Positions 35,268 to 45,194 are shown, numbered from the stretch's first letter. The stretch: DNA of 64,000 nucleotides from Pseudomonadota bacterium (GCA_023423695.1 JAFAFA010000046.1:62001-126000), one strand, 5' to 3'. A program made the numbers and translations. Notes: generated by a model from the letters alone, not told the origin.

Positions 35268-36788
35268 ATGACGTTTGATTCAAGGCGGCGCCGGATGGCG
35301 CCGAACAACCGCGCACGCAACCAGCGTCCGCGTGATGACTTCGACGGCTCCCGCCCGACGACCAACACGGTCCATGGCGGCGGCCCCACCGGCCCGGTTC
35401 CGGGCAAGGACGAGATCCTGTTCCTTCCGCTGGGCGGCTGTTCCCGCATCGGCATGAACATGGCGCTCTACGGTCATGCCGGCAAATGGCTGATCGTGGA
35501 CGCCGGCGTCGCCTTCATGGGCGACGAGGCGCCGGGCATCGACAGCCTGATGGCCGATCCGACCTTCATCGAGGAGCGGATGCAGGACGTCGTCGGCCTG
35601 GTGGTGACCCATGCGCACGAGGACCATATCGGCGCGATCCACCATCTGTGGCCGCGTCTGCGCTGCCCGATCTATGCCAGCCCCTTCGCCTCGCACATCA
35701 TCCGCGACCGGCTGAAGGAAAAGGGCGCGCATCGGGCCGCCAAGGTGCAGACCTTCGACATCGGCGACACGCTGACCATCGGCCCGTTCCGGGTCGAGAC
35801 CATCGCCGTCACCCATTCGATCCCCGAACCGATGTCGCTGGCGATCCGCACGGCGGCCGGCACGGTGCTGCACACCGGCGATTGGAAGTTCGATCCCGAT
35901 CCGCTGATCGGCCGGACCACCGATGTCGCCGCGCTGAAGCGCCTGGGTGACGAGGGGCTGCTCGCCATGATGTGCGACAGCACCAACGCCGACGTCCCCG
36001 GCTCCACCGGGTCGGAGGCCGATGCCCGCGCCGGTCTGATCGGCGCCTTCGCCAACCGTCCGGGCGCCATCGCGGTGACCGGCTTCGCCTCCAACGTCGC
36101 CCGCATGACCGCGGTGGCGGAAGCGGCGGCGGCGGTCGGGCGCAAGGTGGTCCTGGTCGGCCGCTCCATGCTGCGCATGGAAAAGGCGGCGCAGGCCTGC
36201 GGCTATCTCGACCATGTGCCGGACTTCATGGATGTCCGCGAGGCCTCCTGGACCCCGCGCGAGAATCTGGTGTTCCTGTGCACCGGCAGCCAGGGCGAGG
36301 AACGGGCGGCGCTCAGCCGACTGGCCCGCAACGAGCACCGCGACCTGTGGCTGGAAGAGGGCGACACCGTCATCTTCTCCGCCCGCGCCATCCCCGGCAA
36401 CGAGGAGGTGCTGGCCGACATCCACGCGCATCTGCGCGGCATGGGTGTCGAGATCGTCACGCCGGCCGATGCGCCGGTCCACGTCTCCGGCCACCCCAAG
36501 CGCGACGACCTCGCCCGTATGTACGGGCTGGTCCGCCCGCGCTTCGCGGTTCCGGTCCACGGCACCATCGAGCATATGGAAGCCCACGCCCGCCTCGCCC
36601 GTGCCTGCGGCGTCGAGCGGGCCCTGGTTCCGGAGGATGGCGACATCCTGCGCATCGCCAGGGAAGGCACCCGCGTGATCGGCCGCATCGAACCCAGGCG
36701 CCTCGCCAACACCGGCCGGGAGCTGATCTCCTGGGTCCCGCCGGTGGCGGTGGCGGTGGACGCTGAGGAAGAGCGCGTGGCGGCCTGA
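35268..36788 (+). CDS. rnj: Ribonuclease J-like metallo-beta-lactamase protein
   Basis: Encodes 506 residues. The metallo-beta-lactamase motif THAHEDHIG (His115 to His120) and GDWKFDPDP supply zinc ligands. The beta-CASP part has HVSGHPKRDD and VHGTIEHM. The layout matches ribonuclease J, which combines 5'-3' exonuclease and endonuclease activity in RNA maturation and decay. The N-terminal about 45 residues are basic and low in complexity. The start is uncertain: ATG at 35268 or 35295, or an earlier codon. A strong terminator follows. Confidence 0.87.
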   Translation: MTFDSRRRRMAPNNRARNQRPRDDFDGSRPTTNTVHGGGPTGPVPGKDEILFLPLGGCSRIGMNMALYGHAGKWLIVDAGVAFMGDEAPGIDSLMADPTFIEERMQDVVGLVVTHAHEDHIGAIHHLWPRLRCPIYASPFASHIIRDRLKEKGAHRAAKVQTFDIGDTLTIGPFRVETIAVTHSIPEPMSLAIRTAAGTVLHTGDWKFDPDPLIGRTTDVAALKRLGDEGLLAMMCDSTNADVPGSTGSEADARAGLIGAFANRPGAIAVTGFASNVARMTAVAEAAAAVGRKVVLVGRSMLRMEKAAQACGYLDHVPDFMDVREASWTPRENLVFLCTGSQGEERAALSRLARNEHRDLWLEEGDTVIFSARAIPGNEEVLADIHAHLRGMGVEIVTPADAPVHVSGHPKRDDLARMYGLVRPRFAVPVHGTIEHMEAHARLARACGVERALVPEDGDILRIAREGTRVIGRIEPRRLANTGRELISWVPPVAVAVDAEEERVAA

Positions 36789-36809
36789 CCGCCTGTCCAG
36801 ATCGAAGAA

Positions 36810-36841
36810 ACGCCCTGCACCGCCCGGTGCGGGGCGTTTTT
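36810..36841 (+). terminator. Rho-independent terminator after the RNase J gene
   Basis: ACGCCCTGCACC pairs with GGTGCGGGGCGT (11 of 12 positions) around loop GCCC, followed directly by a T run (36837-36841). Confidence 0.85.
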
Positions 36842-36926
36842 CGTTTCTGTGCGAATGAAAGCGGACGGACATGGCTCGGACATTGCATACTCCCGTGCGT
36901 TTCATGTTCCACGGAGTAAAAGTTCG

Positions 36927-37946
36927 ATGTCGTTGCTCTCCTGCTGCCGCAGCGCCGCCCTGTCGGCCCTGCTCCTGTTCGGTCTGAACGGGTCCCTCCA
37001 GGCCGCGGAGCCGGTCAAGGTCAAGGTGTTCGTCGGATCGATGTTCGAGATCGGCAAGAACACCGGCGACCGGGCGGGCGAGTTCCAGCACTGGTACGAG
37101 CGCTATTGGCAGACCGCCGAGCCGATCACGGTGAAGGGTGCGCTGAACCCGGTCTACTGCAACGCCGACGGCGTGTGCGGGTCGGTGCTGGGTATGGGCA
37201 AGGTCAGTTCCTCCGCCTCGATGCAGGCGATCCTGCTGAACCCGCAGCTCGACCTGTCGCAAGCCTATTTCCTGGTCACCGGCGTGGCCGGCACGCCGCC
37301 GTCGCGCGGCACCATCGGCGAGGTCAGCTGGGCGACCTGGGTGGTCGACTACGACCTGGGCCACCGCTGGGCACCGGAGGAAGGCAAGCCGGGCGAACCG
37401 ACCTTCATGCCGCGCAAGGGCTATGAAGCGGTGCGCCTGTTCCAGATGAACCCGGCGCTGGTCTCCTGGGCGATGCGGCTGACCGCCGACACGCCGCTGA
37501 AGGACAGCGAGTCCGCCCGTGCCTATCGCAAGCGCTATCCGCAGGAAACCGCGCAACGTGCTCCTTTCGTGGGCACCGGCACGCACATGACCGGCGACAC
37601 CTTCTTCCACGGCCCCGGCATGTCGGAACAGGCGCAGTACATCGCCAAGCTCTATGGCGCCGACGATTACGTCATCACCGAGATGGAAGCCGCGGCGATC
37701 ACGCTGGTGATCAAGCGGCTGCAAGGCTCCGACCGGGTGATGAGCCTGCGCGGCGCCGTCAATTTCGACCAGGGCAACCCGAACGAGACCACCCTGCAGC
37801 ATCTTGATCCGAAGCCGGGCGAGACCGCCGGCGGCTTCGCCGAGACGGTGGAGAATGTGGAACTGGTCGGCTCCCGCATGGTCGACCACATCGTCGGCCA
37901 TTGGGACCAGTGGAAGGACGGCGTCCCGGCGCTGCCGGCCCGATAA
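36927..37946 (+). CDS. Purine nucleoside permease (NUP family)
   Basis: Encodes 339 residues. A signal peptide of about 26 residues (core LSALLLFGLNGSLQA) is followed by a domain matching the NUP family. That family is related to nucleoside phosphorylase folds and was named for a fungal high-affinity purine nucleoside permease. Conserved blocks include VFVGSMFEIGKNTGD, GTGTHMTGDTFFHG and DDYVITEMEAAAI. With only a signal peptide and no membrane helices it is more likely periplasmic, so a transport function by itself is doubtful. The ATG at 36927 has GGAG upstream. It is a single-gene unit flanked by terminators. Confidence 0.82.
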   Translation: MSLLSCCRSAALSALLLFGLNGSLQAAEPVKVKVFVGSMFEIGKNTGDRAGEFQHWYERYWQTAEPITVKGALNPVYCNADGVCGSVLGMGKVSSSASMQAILLNPQLDLSQAYFLVTGVAGTPPSRGTIGEVSWATWVVDYDLGHRWAPEEGKPGEPTFMPRKGYEAVRLFQMNPALVSWAMRLTADTPLKDSESARAYRKRYPQETAQRAPFVGTGTHMTGDTFFHGPGMSEQAQYIAKLYGADDYVITEMEAAAITLVIKRLQGSDRVMSLRGAVNFDQGNPNETTLQHLDPKPGETAGGFAETVENVELVGSRMVDHIVGHWDQWKDGVPALPAR

Positions 37947-38098
37947 AGCCTGAAACGTAGAAGCCGCCTCCATTTGGACGCCATGGCGCCCGCAGGCTGA
38001 TGCCTACCGTCGTGGGACGTCCCACCATCGAAGGGGGTGGGCGGATTGAACAGGTGGGCCGTTCCTGTTCCACAATGTTCCATCCTGTCGGACAAGAA

Positions 38099-38133
38099 AA
38101 AAGCGCCGGGCCCGCGAGGAGCCCGGCGCTTTT
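38099..38133. terminator. Bidirectional terminator between the NUP gene and the efflux pump operon
   Basis: AAAAGCGCCGGGC and GCCCGGCGCTTTT pair over 13 bp with a 9-base loop. A and T runs at the two edges serve both strands of this convergent pair. Confidence 0.9.
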
Positions 38134-38163
38134 CCGTTTCGACGGCGGGAACGCTCCCTCCGC

Positions 38164-41100
38164 TCAGTCCCCCGCAGCCGGCTGCGGCATGGCGCCTTGC
38201 CCAGGCCGACGACGGACGAACAGGCGGTAGACCGCGACGAAGAAGACCGGCACGAACAGGATCGCCAGCACGGTGGCGGAGATCATGCCTCCCATTACGC
38301 CGACGCCGATGGCGTTCTGGCTCTCCGACCCCGCGCCGCTGGCGATCGCCAGCGGCAGCACGCCGAGGACGAAGGCCAGCGAGGTCATGATGATCGGCCG
38401 TAGGCGCTGGCGGCAGGCCTCGATCGCCGCCTCCTTCAGCTCCATGCCCTCGTCATAGAGCGACTTGGCGAACTCCACGATCAGGATGGCGTTCTTCGCC
38501 GACAGGCCGATGGTGGTCAGCAGGCCGACCTGGAAGTAGACGTCGCTCGGCAGGCCGCGCAGCGTCGCCGCGATGACCGCGCCGATGACGCCCAACGGCA
38601 CCACCATGATCACCGACACCGGCACCGACCAGCTCTCGTAGAGCGCCGCCAGGCAGAGGAAGACGATGATCATCGACAGGGCGTAGAGCGCCGGCGCCTG
38701 CGAGCCGCTGAGCCGCTCCTCGTAGGACAGTCCGGTCCACTCGTATCCGATGCCCTGCGGCAGCTTCCGCATCATCGCCTCCATCTCGGCCATCGCCTCG
38801 CCCGAGCTGATGCCCGGTGCGGCCGACCCCTGGATGTTCAGCGACGACGAGCCGTTGTAGCGCTCCAGCTTCGGCGAACCGAAGATCCATTGCGCCGTCG
38901 TGAAGGCGGAGAAGGGGACCATCTGGTTGCTGGAATTGCGCACGTACCAGCGGTCGATGTCGCTCGGCTGCATGCGGTAGGGCGCGTCGGCCTGCAGATA
39001 GACCTTCTTCACCCGGCCCTGGTCGATGAAGTCGTTGACGTAGGACGAGCCCCAGGCCACCGACAGCGTCGTGTTGATGTCGCTGAGCGAAAGCCCGAGC
39101 GCGCTCGCCTTCTCGCGGTCGATGTCCAGCTTGAACTGCGGCGTGTCCTCCAGCCCGTTGGGACGGACGCCGACCAGCTTGGGGTTCTGTGCCGCCATGC
39201 CCAGCAGCTGGTTGCGCGCCTGCATCAGCCGGTCATGGCCCAACCCGCCGCGGTCGACCAGCTGCAGGTCGAAACCGGTGGCGTTGCCGAGGCCGGGGAC
39301 CGACGGCGGCAGGAAGGCGAAGACCACCGCGTCCTTCAGCCGCGACAACGCCCCCATCGCCCGGCCGGCGATGGCCTGCGGCTTCTGCGCCGGGGATTCG
39401 CGCTCGCTCCAATCCTTCAGCCGGACGAAGGCCATGCCGGCATTCTGGCCGCGGCCGGAGAAGTTGAAGCCGACGATGGTGAACAGACCCTCGACGCTGT
39501 CCTTCTCCTTTTCCAGGAAATGGGTGGTGACGGCCTTCGCTGTCTCGGCCGTGCGCTCCGCGCTGGCGTTCGGCGGGGCCGACCACAGCACGAACAGCTG
39601 GCCGCGGTCCTCCGTCGGCAGGAAGGAGGACGGCATCTGCAGGAACAGGTAGCCCAGCCCGCCGAGGATCAGCAGATAGGCGATGAAATAGCGGCCCAGC
39701 CGGTTCACCGCGCCGCGCACGCCGCGGACATAGACCCTGCTGCTGGCGTCGAAGCCGCGGTTGAACAGGCCGAAGAAGCCCTTGCGGGCATGGCCATGGC
39801 CAACAGTTACCGGCTTCAGCATGGTGGCGCAGAGCGCCGGCGTCAGCACCAGTGCGACCAGCACCGACAGCGCCATCGCCGACACGATGGTCAGCGAGAA
39901 CTGGCGGTAGATGGCGCCGGCCGACCCGCCGAAGAAGGCCATCGGCACGAACACCGCCGACAGCACCAGCGCGATGCCGACCAGCGCACCGGTGATCTGG
40001 TCCATCGACTTGCGCGTCGCCTCGCGCGGGGGCAGCCCCTCCTCGCTCATCACGCGCTCGACATTCTCGACCACGACGATGGCGTCATCGACCAGCAGGC
40101 CGATCGCCAGCACCATGCCGAACATCGTCAGCACGTTGACCGAGAAGCCGAAGGCCGACAGCACCCCGAAGGTACCGAGCAGCACCACCGGCACTGCGAT
40201 GGTCGGGATCAGCGTCGCGCGGAAATTCTGCAGGAACAGGTACATCACGACGAAGACGAGGATGATGGCCTCGAACAGCGTCTTGATCACCTCATGGATC
40301 GATAGCTCGACGAAGGGCGTGGTGTCGTAGGGGTAGATGACCTCGATGCCCGCCGGGAAGAAGGGCTGCAGTTCCGCCACGCGGGCCTTGACTGCGCTGG
40401 CGGTGTCCAGCGCGTTGGCGCCGGTCGCCAGCTTGATGCCGACGCCCGCCGCCGGCTTGCCGTTGTAGGCGGCACTGATCTCATAGGTCTCGGACCCGAT
40501 CTCGATCCGCGCCACGTCGCGCAGCCGCACCTGGGAGCCGTCGGGGTTCACCCGCAGCAGGATGGCGCCGAACTGCTCCGGCGTCTGCAGGCGCGACTGG
40601 GCAGTGATGGTGGCGTTGATCTGCTGGCCCGCGACGGCCGGCGCACCGCCGAGCTGCCCGGCGGAGACCTGCGCGTTCTGCGTCTTGATCGCGTTGGAGA
40701 CGTCGGTGGTGGTCAGCGCGAAGTTGTTCAGCGCATCGGGGTCGAGCCAGATGCGCATGGCATGCTGCGGGCCGAAGACAGTGACGTCGCCCACGCCTTC
40801 CACGCGGCTCAGCGTGTCCTGCAGGTTGGAGGTGACGTAGTCGGCGATGTCGCCCTGGCTGAGGCGCCCGTCGCTAGACACGAAGCCCACCACCAGCAGG
40901 AAGTCGTTGCCCGCCTTCGACACCTGAAGGCCGCGCTGCTGGACCTCCTGCGGCAGCAGGGGAACGGCCAGCTGCAGCTTGTTCTGCACCTGGACCTGGG
41001 CGATGTCGGGGTTGGCCTCCGGCTCGAAGGTCAGCGTGATGGTCACGTTGCCGGAGGAGTCGCTGTTGGAGGACATGTAGCGGAAATGGTCGAGCCCGGT

Positions 41101-41307
41101 CATCTTCTGTTCGATGACCTGCGTGACCGTGTCCTCCAGCGTCTTGGCCGAGGCGCCGGGATAGCTGGCGGAGATCGATACCGTCGGCGGCGCGATCTTC
41201 GGATATTGCTCGACGGGCAGGCGCAGGATCGCCAGGGCGCCGGCCATCATGATGACGATGGCGATGACCCAGGCGAAGACCGGCCGGTCAATGAAGAATT
41301 TTGACAT
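38164..41307 (-). CDS. acrB: RND multidrug efflux transporter (AcrB/HAE1 family)
   Basis: Encodes 1047 residues, full length for AcrB-type pumps. It has the opening FFIDRPVFAWVIAIVIMMAGA, the proton-relay aspartate pair in GLLVDDAIVVVENV, and the two-fold repeat of membrane helices and large periplasmic loops. It exports drugs, dyes or detergents using the proton gradient with the adaptor encoded upstream. An outer-membrane TolC-like partner is not in the window. The gap to the adaptor gene is 17 bp. The symbol is generic; the closest ortholog cannot be decided here. Confidence 0.93.
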   Translation of the reverse strand: MSKFFIDRPVFAWVIAIVIMMAGALAILRLPVEQYPKIAPPTVSISASYPGASAKTLEDTVTQVIEQKMTGLDHFRYMSSNSDSSGNVTITLTFEPEANPDIAQVQVQNKLQLAVPLLPQEVQQRGLQVSKAGNDFLLVVGFVSSDGRLSQGDIADYVTSNLQDTLSRVEGVGDVTVFGPQHAMRIWLDPDALNNFALTTTDVSNAIKTQNAQVSAGQLGGAPAVAGQQINATITAQSRLQTPEQFGAILLRVNPDGSQVRLRDVARIEIGSETYEISAAYNGKPAAGVGIKLATGANALDTASAVKARVAELQPFFPAGIEVIYPYDTTPFVELSIHEVIKTLFEAIILVFVVMYLFLQNFRATLIPTIAVPVVLLGTFGVLSAFGFSVNVLTMFGMVLAIGLLVDDAIVVVENVERVMSEEGLPPREATRKSMDQITGALVGIALVLSAVFVPMAFFGGSAGAIYRQFSLTIVSAMALSVLVALVLTPALCATMLKPVTVGHGHARKGFFGLFNRGFDASSRVYVRGVRGAVNRLGRYFIAYLLILGGLGYLFLQMPSSFLPTEDRGQLFVLWSAPPNASAERTAETAKAVTTHFLEKEKDSVEGLFTIVGFNFSGRGQNAGMAFVRLKDWSERESPAQKPQAIAGRAMGALSRLKDAVVFAFLPPSVPGLGNATGFDLQLVDRGGLGHDRLMQARNQLLGMAAQNPKLVGVRPNGLEDTPQFKLDIDREKASALGLSLSDINTTLSVAWGSSYVNDFIDQGRVKKVYLQADAPYRMQPSDIDRWYVRNSSNQMVPFSAFTTAQWIFGSPKLERYNGSSSLNIQGSAAPGISSGEAMAEMEAMMRKLPQGIGYEWTGLSYEERLSGSQAPALYALSMIIVFLCLAALYESWSVPVSVIMVVPLGVIGAVIAATLRGLPSDVYFQVGLLTTIGLSAKNAILIVEFAKSLYDEGMELKEAAIEACRQRLRPIIMTSLAFVLGVLPLAIASGAGSESQNAIGVGVMGGMISATVLAILFVPVFFVAVYRLFVRRRPGQGAMPQPAAGD

Positions 41308-41324
41308 GGGAGCGGTATCCTGGA

Positions 41325-42521
41325 TCAGCGGGCCGAAGCGGCCTTTTCAGGCAGCGCAGCGAGGGCATTCTGGGCCGGCACCGGCTTCACCTCGGCACCC
41401 GGCTTCACCTTCTGCAGGCCTTCGATGACCACCCGCTCGCCGGCGGCCAGCCCGTCCGACACCAGCCAGACATTGCCAACTGCGCGTTCGGTCTTGATGG
41501 TGCGCTGGGCCGCCTTGTTGTCGGCGCCCACCACCCAGACGCGGGCGCTGCCGTCCGGTCCGCGGCTAACCGCCGCCTGGGGCACGGTGATGGCGTTCTC
41601 GGCGACACCCTGCTCCACGCGGGCGCGGACGAACAGGCCGGGCAGCAGGTCCTTGTTCGGGTTGGGGAAGACCGCGCGCAGCTGGACCGAGCTGGTGCCG
41701 GCATCCACCGTCACGTCGGAGAATTGGAGTTCGCCCTTGGCTGGATAGGGGGTGTCGTCGCCGTTGCTGTTCAGGAACAGCGTCACCGGGATCTTGCCGG
41801 GCTCGGCCGGGCGGATGCGGCCGGTCGCCATGTCCTCGCGCAGCTTCATCAGTTGCGAGGCGGTCTGCGTCACGTCGACATAGATCGGGTCGAACTGCTG
41901 GATGGTCGCCAGCGCCGTCGCCTGGCTGGCGGTGACCAGCGCGCCTTCGGTGACAGCCGACTTGCCGATGCGGCCGGAGATCGGCGCGAACACCTTGGTG
42001 TAGTTCAGGTTGATGCTGGCGAGGTTGTAGGCGGCCTTGGCCGCGGCCACCTGCGCCTCGTTCTGCTTCAGCGTGGCCTGGACGTCGTCGAAGTCCTGCT
42101 TGCTGACCACGCTGTTCTTCACGAGGTCGCCATAGCGCGCCGCCTTGTTGCGCGCGGCCTGCAGGTTGGCTTCCGCCTTCTGCACGTCGGCCTGGGCGCT
42201 CGCCAGCGACGCCTCGTAGGTGGCGGGGTCGATCTGGTAGAGCTGGTCGCCGGCCTTGACGTCGCTGCCCTCACGGAACAGGCGCTTCAGCACGATGCCG
42301 CTGACCTGCGGGCGGATTTCAGCCACCCGGTAGGCGGCGGTGCGGCCCGGCAGCTCGGTCGTCACGGTCAGGCGCTGCGGCCCGATGGTGATGACCGACA
42401 CCTCCGGCGGACCGCCGGCCTGGGGCTGGCCGGCCGCCTGCTTCTGCTGGTTGCAGCCGGCGAGCACCGCGATCAGCGCAGCCGCCGCGGCCAGCGTCAT
42501 GAATGAGTTGGATCTGAACAT
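41325..42521 (-). CDS. acrA: RND efflux periplasmic adaptor (membrane fusion protein)
   Basis: Encodes 398 residues. A lipoprotein signal has the lipobox LAGC with Cys23. It is followed by a lipoyl/barrel-sandwich half (VSGIVLKRLFREGSDVKAGDQLYQID), a helical hairpin, the second lipoyl half (FAPISGRIGKSAVTEGALV) and beta-barrel domains. It links the inner-membrane pump to an outer-membrane channel. AGGAAAGAG precedes the ATG at 42521. It is the first gene of the leftward pump operon, divergent from a TetR regulator. Confidence 0.93.
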   Translation of the reverse strand: MFRSNSFMTLAAAAALIAVLAGCNQQKQAAGQPQAGGPPEVSVITIGPQRLTVTTELPGRTAAYRVAEIRPQVSGIVLKRLFREGSDVKAGDQLYQIDPATYEASLASAQADVQKAEANLQAARNKAARYGDLVKNSVVSKQDFDDVQATLKQNEAQVAAAKAAYNLASINLNYTKVFAPISGRIGKSAVTEGALVTASQATALATIQQFDPIYVDVTQTASQLMKLREDMATGRIRPAEPGKIPVTLFLNSNGDDTPYPAKGELQFSDVTVDAGTSSVQLRAVFPNPNKDLLPGLFVRARVEQGVAENAITVPQAAVSRGPDGSARVWVVGADNKAAQRTIKTERAVGNVWLVSDGLAAGERVVIEGLQKVKPGAEVKPVPAQNALAALPEKAASAR

Positions 42522-42634
42522 CTCTTTCCTCGTCTCGGCGCCGCGCGTCTGCGGTCCCGTCTCCCTGCTGCGGCCGGGCTTTGCGCCGGCCTTCGGTCCG
42601 GGCTGCGGGTGGACCGGCACATCCCCGTTGCTTA

Positions 42635-42660
42635 GTACTGTCTCATACAGTACACTGTAC
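42635..42660. promoter_or_regulatory. TetR-type operator between the pump operon and its regulator
   Basis: GTACTGT-CTCAT-ACAGTAC (42635-42653) is a perfect 7-bp dyad with a 5-bp spacer. It overlaps a second dyad, ACAGT-AC-ACTGT. It lies between divergent acrA and tetR starts, the usual place for an AcrR/TtgR-like repressor. Confidence 0.75.
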
Positions 42661-42705
42661 CAGACGATACATTCAGAATGCTGCAGCGCGCAAGGGGGTT
42701 CCGCA

Positions 42706-43404
42706 ATGCCCGATACGGGGCTGGATGCAAGGGGGGTGGAATACGGCGCTGGAACGGGCACCCGCGGCCATGCACGCTGCCGGGCCCTGCTGGATGCCGC
42801 GGCAGCGCTGTTCGTCGAGAAGGGCTATGCCGGCACGTCGCTCAGCGACGTGCTGCGGCTTGCCGGCGGGTCGCGCACGACGCTCTATACCCATTTCGGC
42901 GACAAGGACGGCCTGTTCCGTGCCATGATGGAGGAGCATTGCGCCCGGGTGCTCGACGGCATGGCACCGGACGCCCTCGCCCTGGATGCACCTGCCGGCA
43001 GCGATCCGGAGCAGGCTGGCGATCCGGAGGAGCGGCTGGTCCGCATCGCGTTGCACATCATGCATGCGCTGACGCAACCGCAGACGACGGCGATCCTGCG
43101 CACGCTGATCTCCGAAGGCGCCCGCATTCCCGATCTCGTCGAGACCTTCTTCCGCGTCGGGCCGGAGCGCACGCGCGAGCGGATGGCCGGCTGCCTGCGC
43201 GAACTGGCCGAGGCAGGACGGATCTGCGTCGCCGACGCCGAGGTGGCGGCGCAGGCCTTCTGCGGCATGGTGACCGGCAACCTTTTGATGGAGCGGCTGA
43301 TCCTGCCCGACCGGCTGGTCGATATGCCGGCGGTGGAGGCCTATGTGCGCGCCTGCGTCCGTCTGTTCCTTCGCGGTGCCGCCCCGCCCCCATCAGCCTC
43401 CTGA
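42706..43404 (+). CDS. TetR/AcrR family repressor of the efflux pump
   Basis: Encodes 232 residues. The N-terminal helix-turn-helix AGTSLSDVLRLAGGSRTTLYTHFGDKDGLF is followed by an AcrR-C type ligand domain (ISEGARIPDLVETFFRVGPE). Divergence from the pump operon across a dyad operator suggests local repression relieved by pump substrates. It is a clear paralog of the TetR gene at 44480. The ATG at 42706 is preceded by a G-rich ribosome site. Confidence 0.87.
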   Translation: MPDTGLDARGVEYGAGTGTRGHARCRALLDAAAALFVEKGYAGTSLSDVLRLAGGSRTTLYTHFGDKDGLFRAMMEEHCARVLDGMAPDALALDAPAGSDPEQAGDPEERLVRIALHIMHALTQPQTTAILRTLISEGARIPDLVETFFRVGPERTRERMAGCLRELAEAGRICVADAEVAAQAFCGMVTGNLLMERLILPDRLVDMPAVEAYVRACVRLFLRGAAPPPSAS

Positions 43405-43460
43405 CGGCACTCCGACCCACCCACGCTCCCGAACGAACCGCCAAGCAAGAGACCCGAGAA

Positions 43461-44330
43461 ATGCGCCCCGGAACGCCCCCCAGAATGCCCTCGGGACTGC
43501 CGAAGGACATCGTCGTTTTCATCGAGGCGGACGAGGAGCGGGCCGGCCGGCTCGCCTATGCCGCCGCCCTGGCGCAAAGCTGGCAGGCGCACCTGATCGC
43601 CATCTTCGTGGTCAACCGGCTGGAACTGACCCCCGGCAGCGGCTTCGCCCGCGGCGGCGGGCTGGAAGCCATGCTGCGGCAGCATCATACCACCACCCGC
43701 AACGCGGCGGCGGAGGCGCGGACGCTGTTCGACCGCATCGTCGCCGACACGGGCATCAGCGGCGAATGGCGCCTGTCCGACCATGAGGATGGCGAGGCGC
43801 TGATGCTCCATGCCCGCCATGCCAGCCTCGCCATCGTCGGCCCGCCGCTGCGGCCGACCCGGCCGGCGCGGATGCTCAGCCTGTCGGAGGATGTGATCTT
43901 CGCCTCCGGCCGCCCCACCCTGCTTCTGCCGACCGGCTGGCCGTCGCACCGCGTCGGCCGGCGCATCGTCGTCGGCTGGAACGGCAGCCGCGAGGCGGCG
44001 ACCGCCATCGCTCTCGCCATGCCCTTCCTGACCGCAGCGGACGTGGTGCATCTGGTCGTGGTGCCAGAAGCGCGCCCAAATGGCCTGCTCGGCGGCGATC
44101 CGGGGGCCGACATGTCCCGCCATCTGGCCCGCAACGGGGTGGAGGTGGTGCTGGAACAGCGCCCCGGCAAAGATGCCGGCACCGTGCTGCTGGACCATGC
44201 GCGCACGGTCGATGCCGACCTGCTGGTGATGGGCGCCTATGGCCGGCCGCGGATCAGCGAGTTCGTCTTCGGCGGGACGACCCGGACGGTTCTGGCGAAG
44301 GCGAACACCCCGATCCTGTTGTCGCGATGA
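43461..44330 (+). CDS. Universal stress protein with tandem Usp domains
   Basis: Encodes 289 residues made of two Usp folds. The second half ends with the ATP-binding pattern G-2x-G-9x-G-(S/T), seen as GAYG, nine residues, then GGT. The first half lacks it. A later in-frame ATG (43485) is also a possible start. It lies between two paralogous TetR genes in the same direction, 56 bp after the first, so it may share its promoter. Its cellular role cannot be set from sequence. Confidence 0.82.
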   Translation: MRPGTPPRMPSGLPKDIVVFIEADEERAGRLAYAAALAQSWQAHLIAIFVVNRLELTPGSGFARGGGLEAMLRQHHTTTRNAAAEARTLFDRIVADTGISGEWRLSDHEDGEALMLHARHASLAIVGPPLRPTRPARMLSLSEDVIFASGRPTLLLPTGWPSHRVGRRIVVGWNGSREAATAIALAMPFLTAADVVHLVVVPEARPNGLLGGDPGADMSRHLARNGVEVVLEQRPGKDAGTVLLDHARTVDADLLVMGAYGRPRISEFVFGGTTRTVLAKANTPILLSR

Positions 44331-44479
44331 CGCTGCCGAAGGGGGGCTCCTGCGTCTTTTTTGCAGATCGCGCCGGTCCCTCCTTACGGTGCAGACGTTC
44401 TACAGTGGCGCACGCGCATCGGCGTGGAACGAACAATCAGACCGAACGCGGGCGTCGCCGCTCCGGAGGAAAGCGCATC

Positions 44480-45181
44480 ATGACGAGCAGCAGCCACAGG
44501 GCCGATGTCGCCGCCGAAGCCACTGCCGGGCCGCCGCCGGCTGGACCCGCCACCTGCGGACCGCGCGGACTGGCGCGCCGACAGGCGATCCTGGCCGCCG
44601 CCCGGCGGCTGTTCATCGAGAAGGGGTTCGAGAAGACGACCCTCAGCGACATCATCGCCGTGGCCGGTGGTTCCCGCGCCACGTTGTACGAGCATTTCGG
44701 CGACAAGGAGGGCCTGTTCCGCGCGATCATGGAGGAGGACAACGCCATGATCCTCTCCGGCCTCGCCCCGGCCCAGGCCGACGACCGCGTCACGCCGGAG
44801 GCGGGGCTGACCGCCTTCGCCCTTCATCTGGTCAAGGCCCTGTTGAACGAGGAGACGACCGGCACCGTCCGCATCCTGATCTCCGAAGGCGACCGCGTGC
44901 CGGACATCGCCGAGGCCTTCTTCCGCATCGGCCCGGAAAACGCCATCCGCCGCCTTGCCGAATATCTGCAACGCCTGACGGACAACGGCACCTTGCAGAT
45001 CGAGGATCCGGCCGTGGCCGCCCAGGCCTTCCTGGGCATGGTCACCGGCAACCTGCTTGTGCGCCGCCTGATCCTGCCGCAGAGCGCACCGGCCATCCCG
45101 GACCTCGACCGCTATGTCCGGCAGGCGGTGCGGCTGTTCCTGAACGGCGCCCGCGCCTCCGGAACCGCGGCTCCCGGATGA
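44480..45181 (+). CDS. TetR/AcrR family regulator (paralog)
   Basis: Encodes 233 residues. The helix-turn-helix KTTLSDIIAVAGGSRATLYEHFGDKEGLF and the ligand domain (ISEGDRVPDIAEAFFRIGPE) are strongly similar to the regulator at 42706 along the whole length. This indicates duplication. GGAGGA lies 9 bases before the ATG at 44480. It converges on an MFS transporter gene 13 bp away. Its target is unknown; no dyad like that at 42635 was found upstream. Confidence 0.85.
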   Translation: MTSSSHRADVAAEATAGPPPAGPATCGPRGLARRQAILAAARRLFIEKGFEKTTLSDIIAVAGGSRATLYEHFGDKEGLFRAIMEEDNAMILSGLAPAQADDRVTPEAGLTAFALHLVKALLNEETTGTVRILISEGDRVPDIAEAFFRIGPENAIRRLAEYLQRLTDNGTLQIEDPAVAAQAFLGMVTGNLLVRRLILPQSAPAIPDLDRYVRQAVRLFLNGARASGTAAPG

Positions 45182-45194
45182 GGAGCGGCGGCGG

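Noticed and set aside
44331..44479. Second copy of the TetR dyad operator upstream of the paralogous regulator
   Set aside because: Only a short TACAGT match is present, without the partner half-site.
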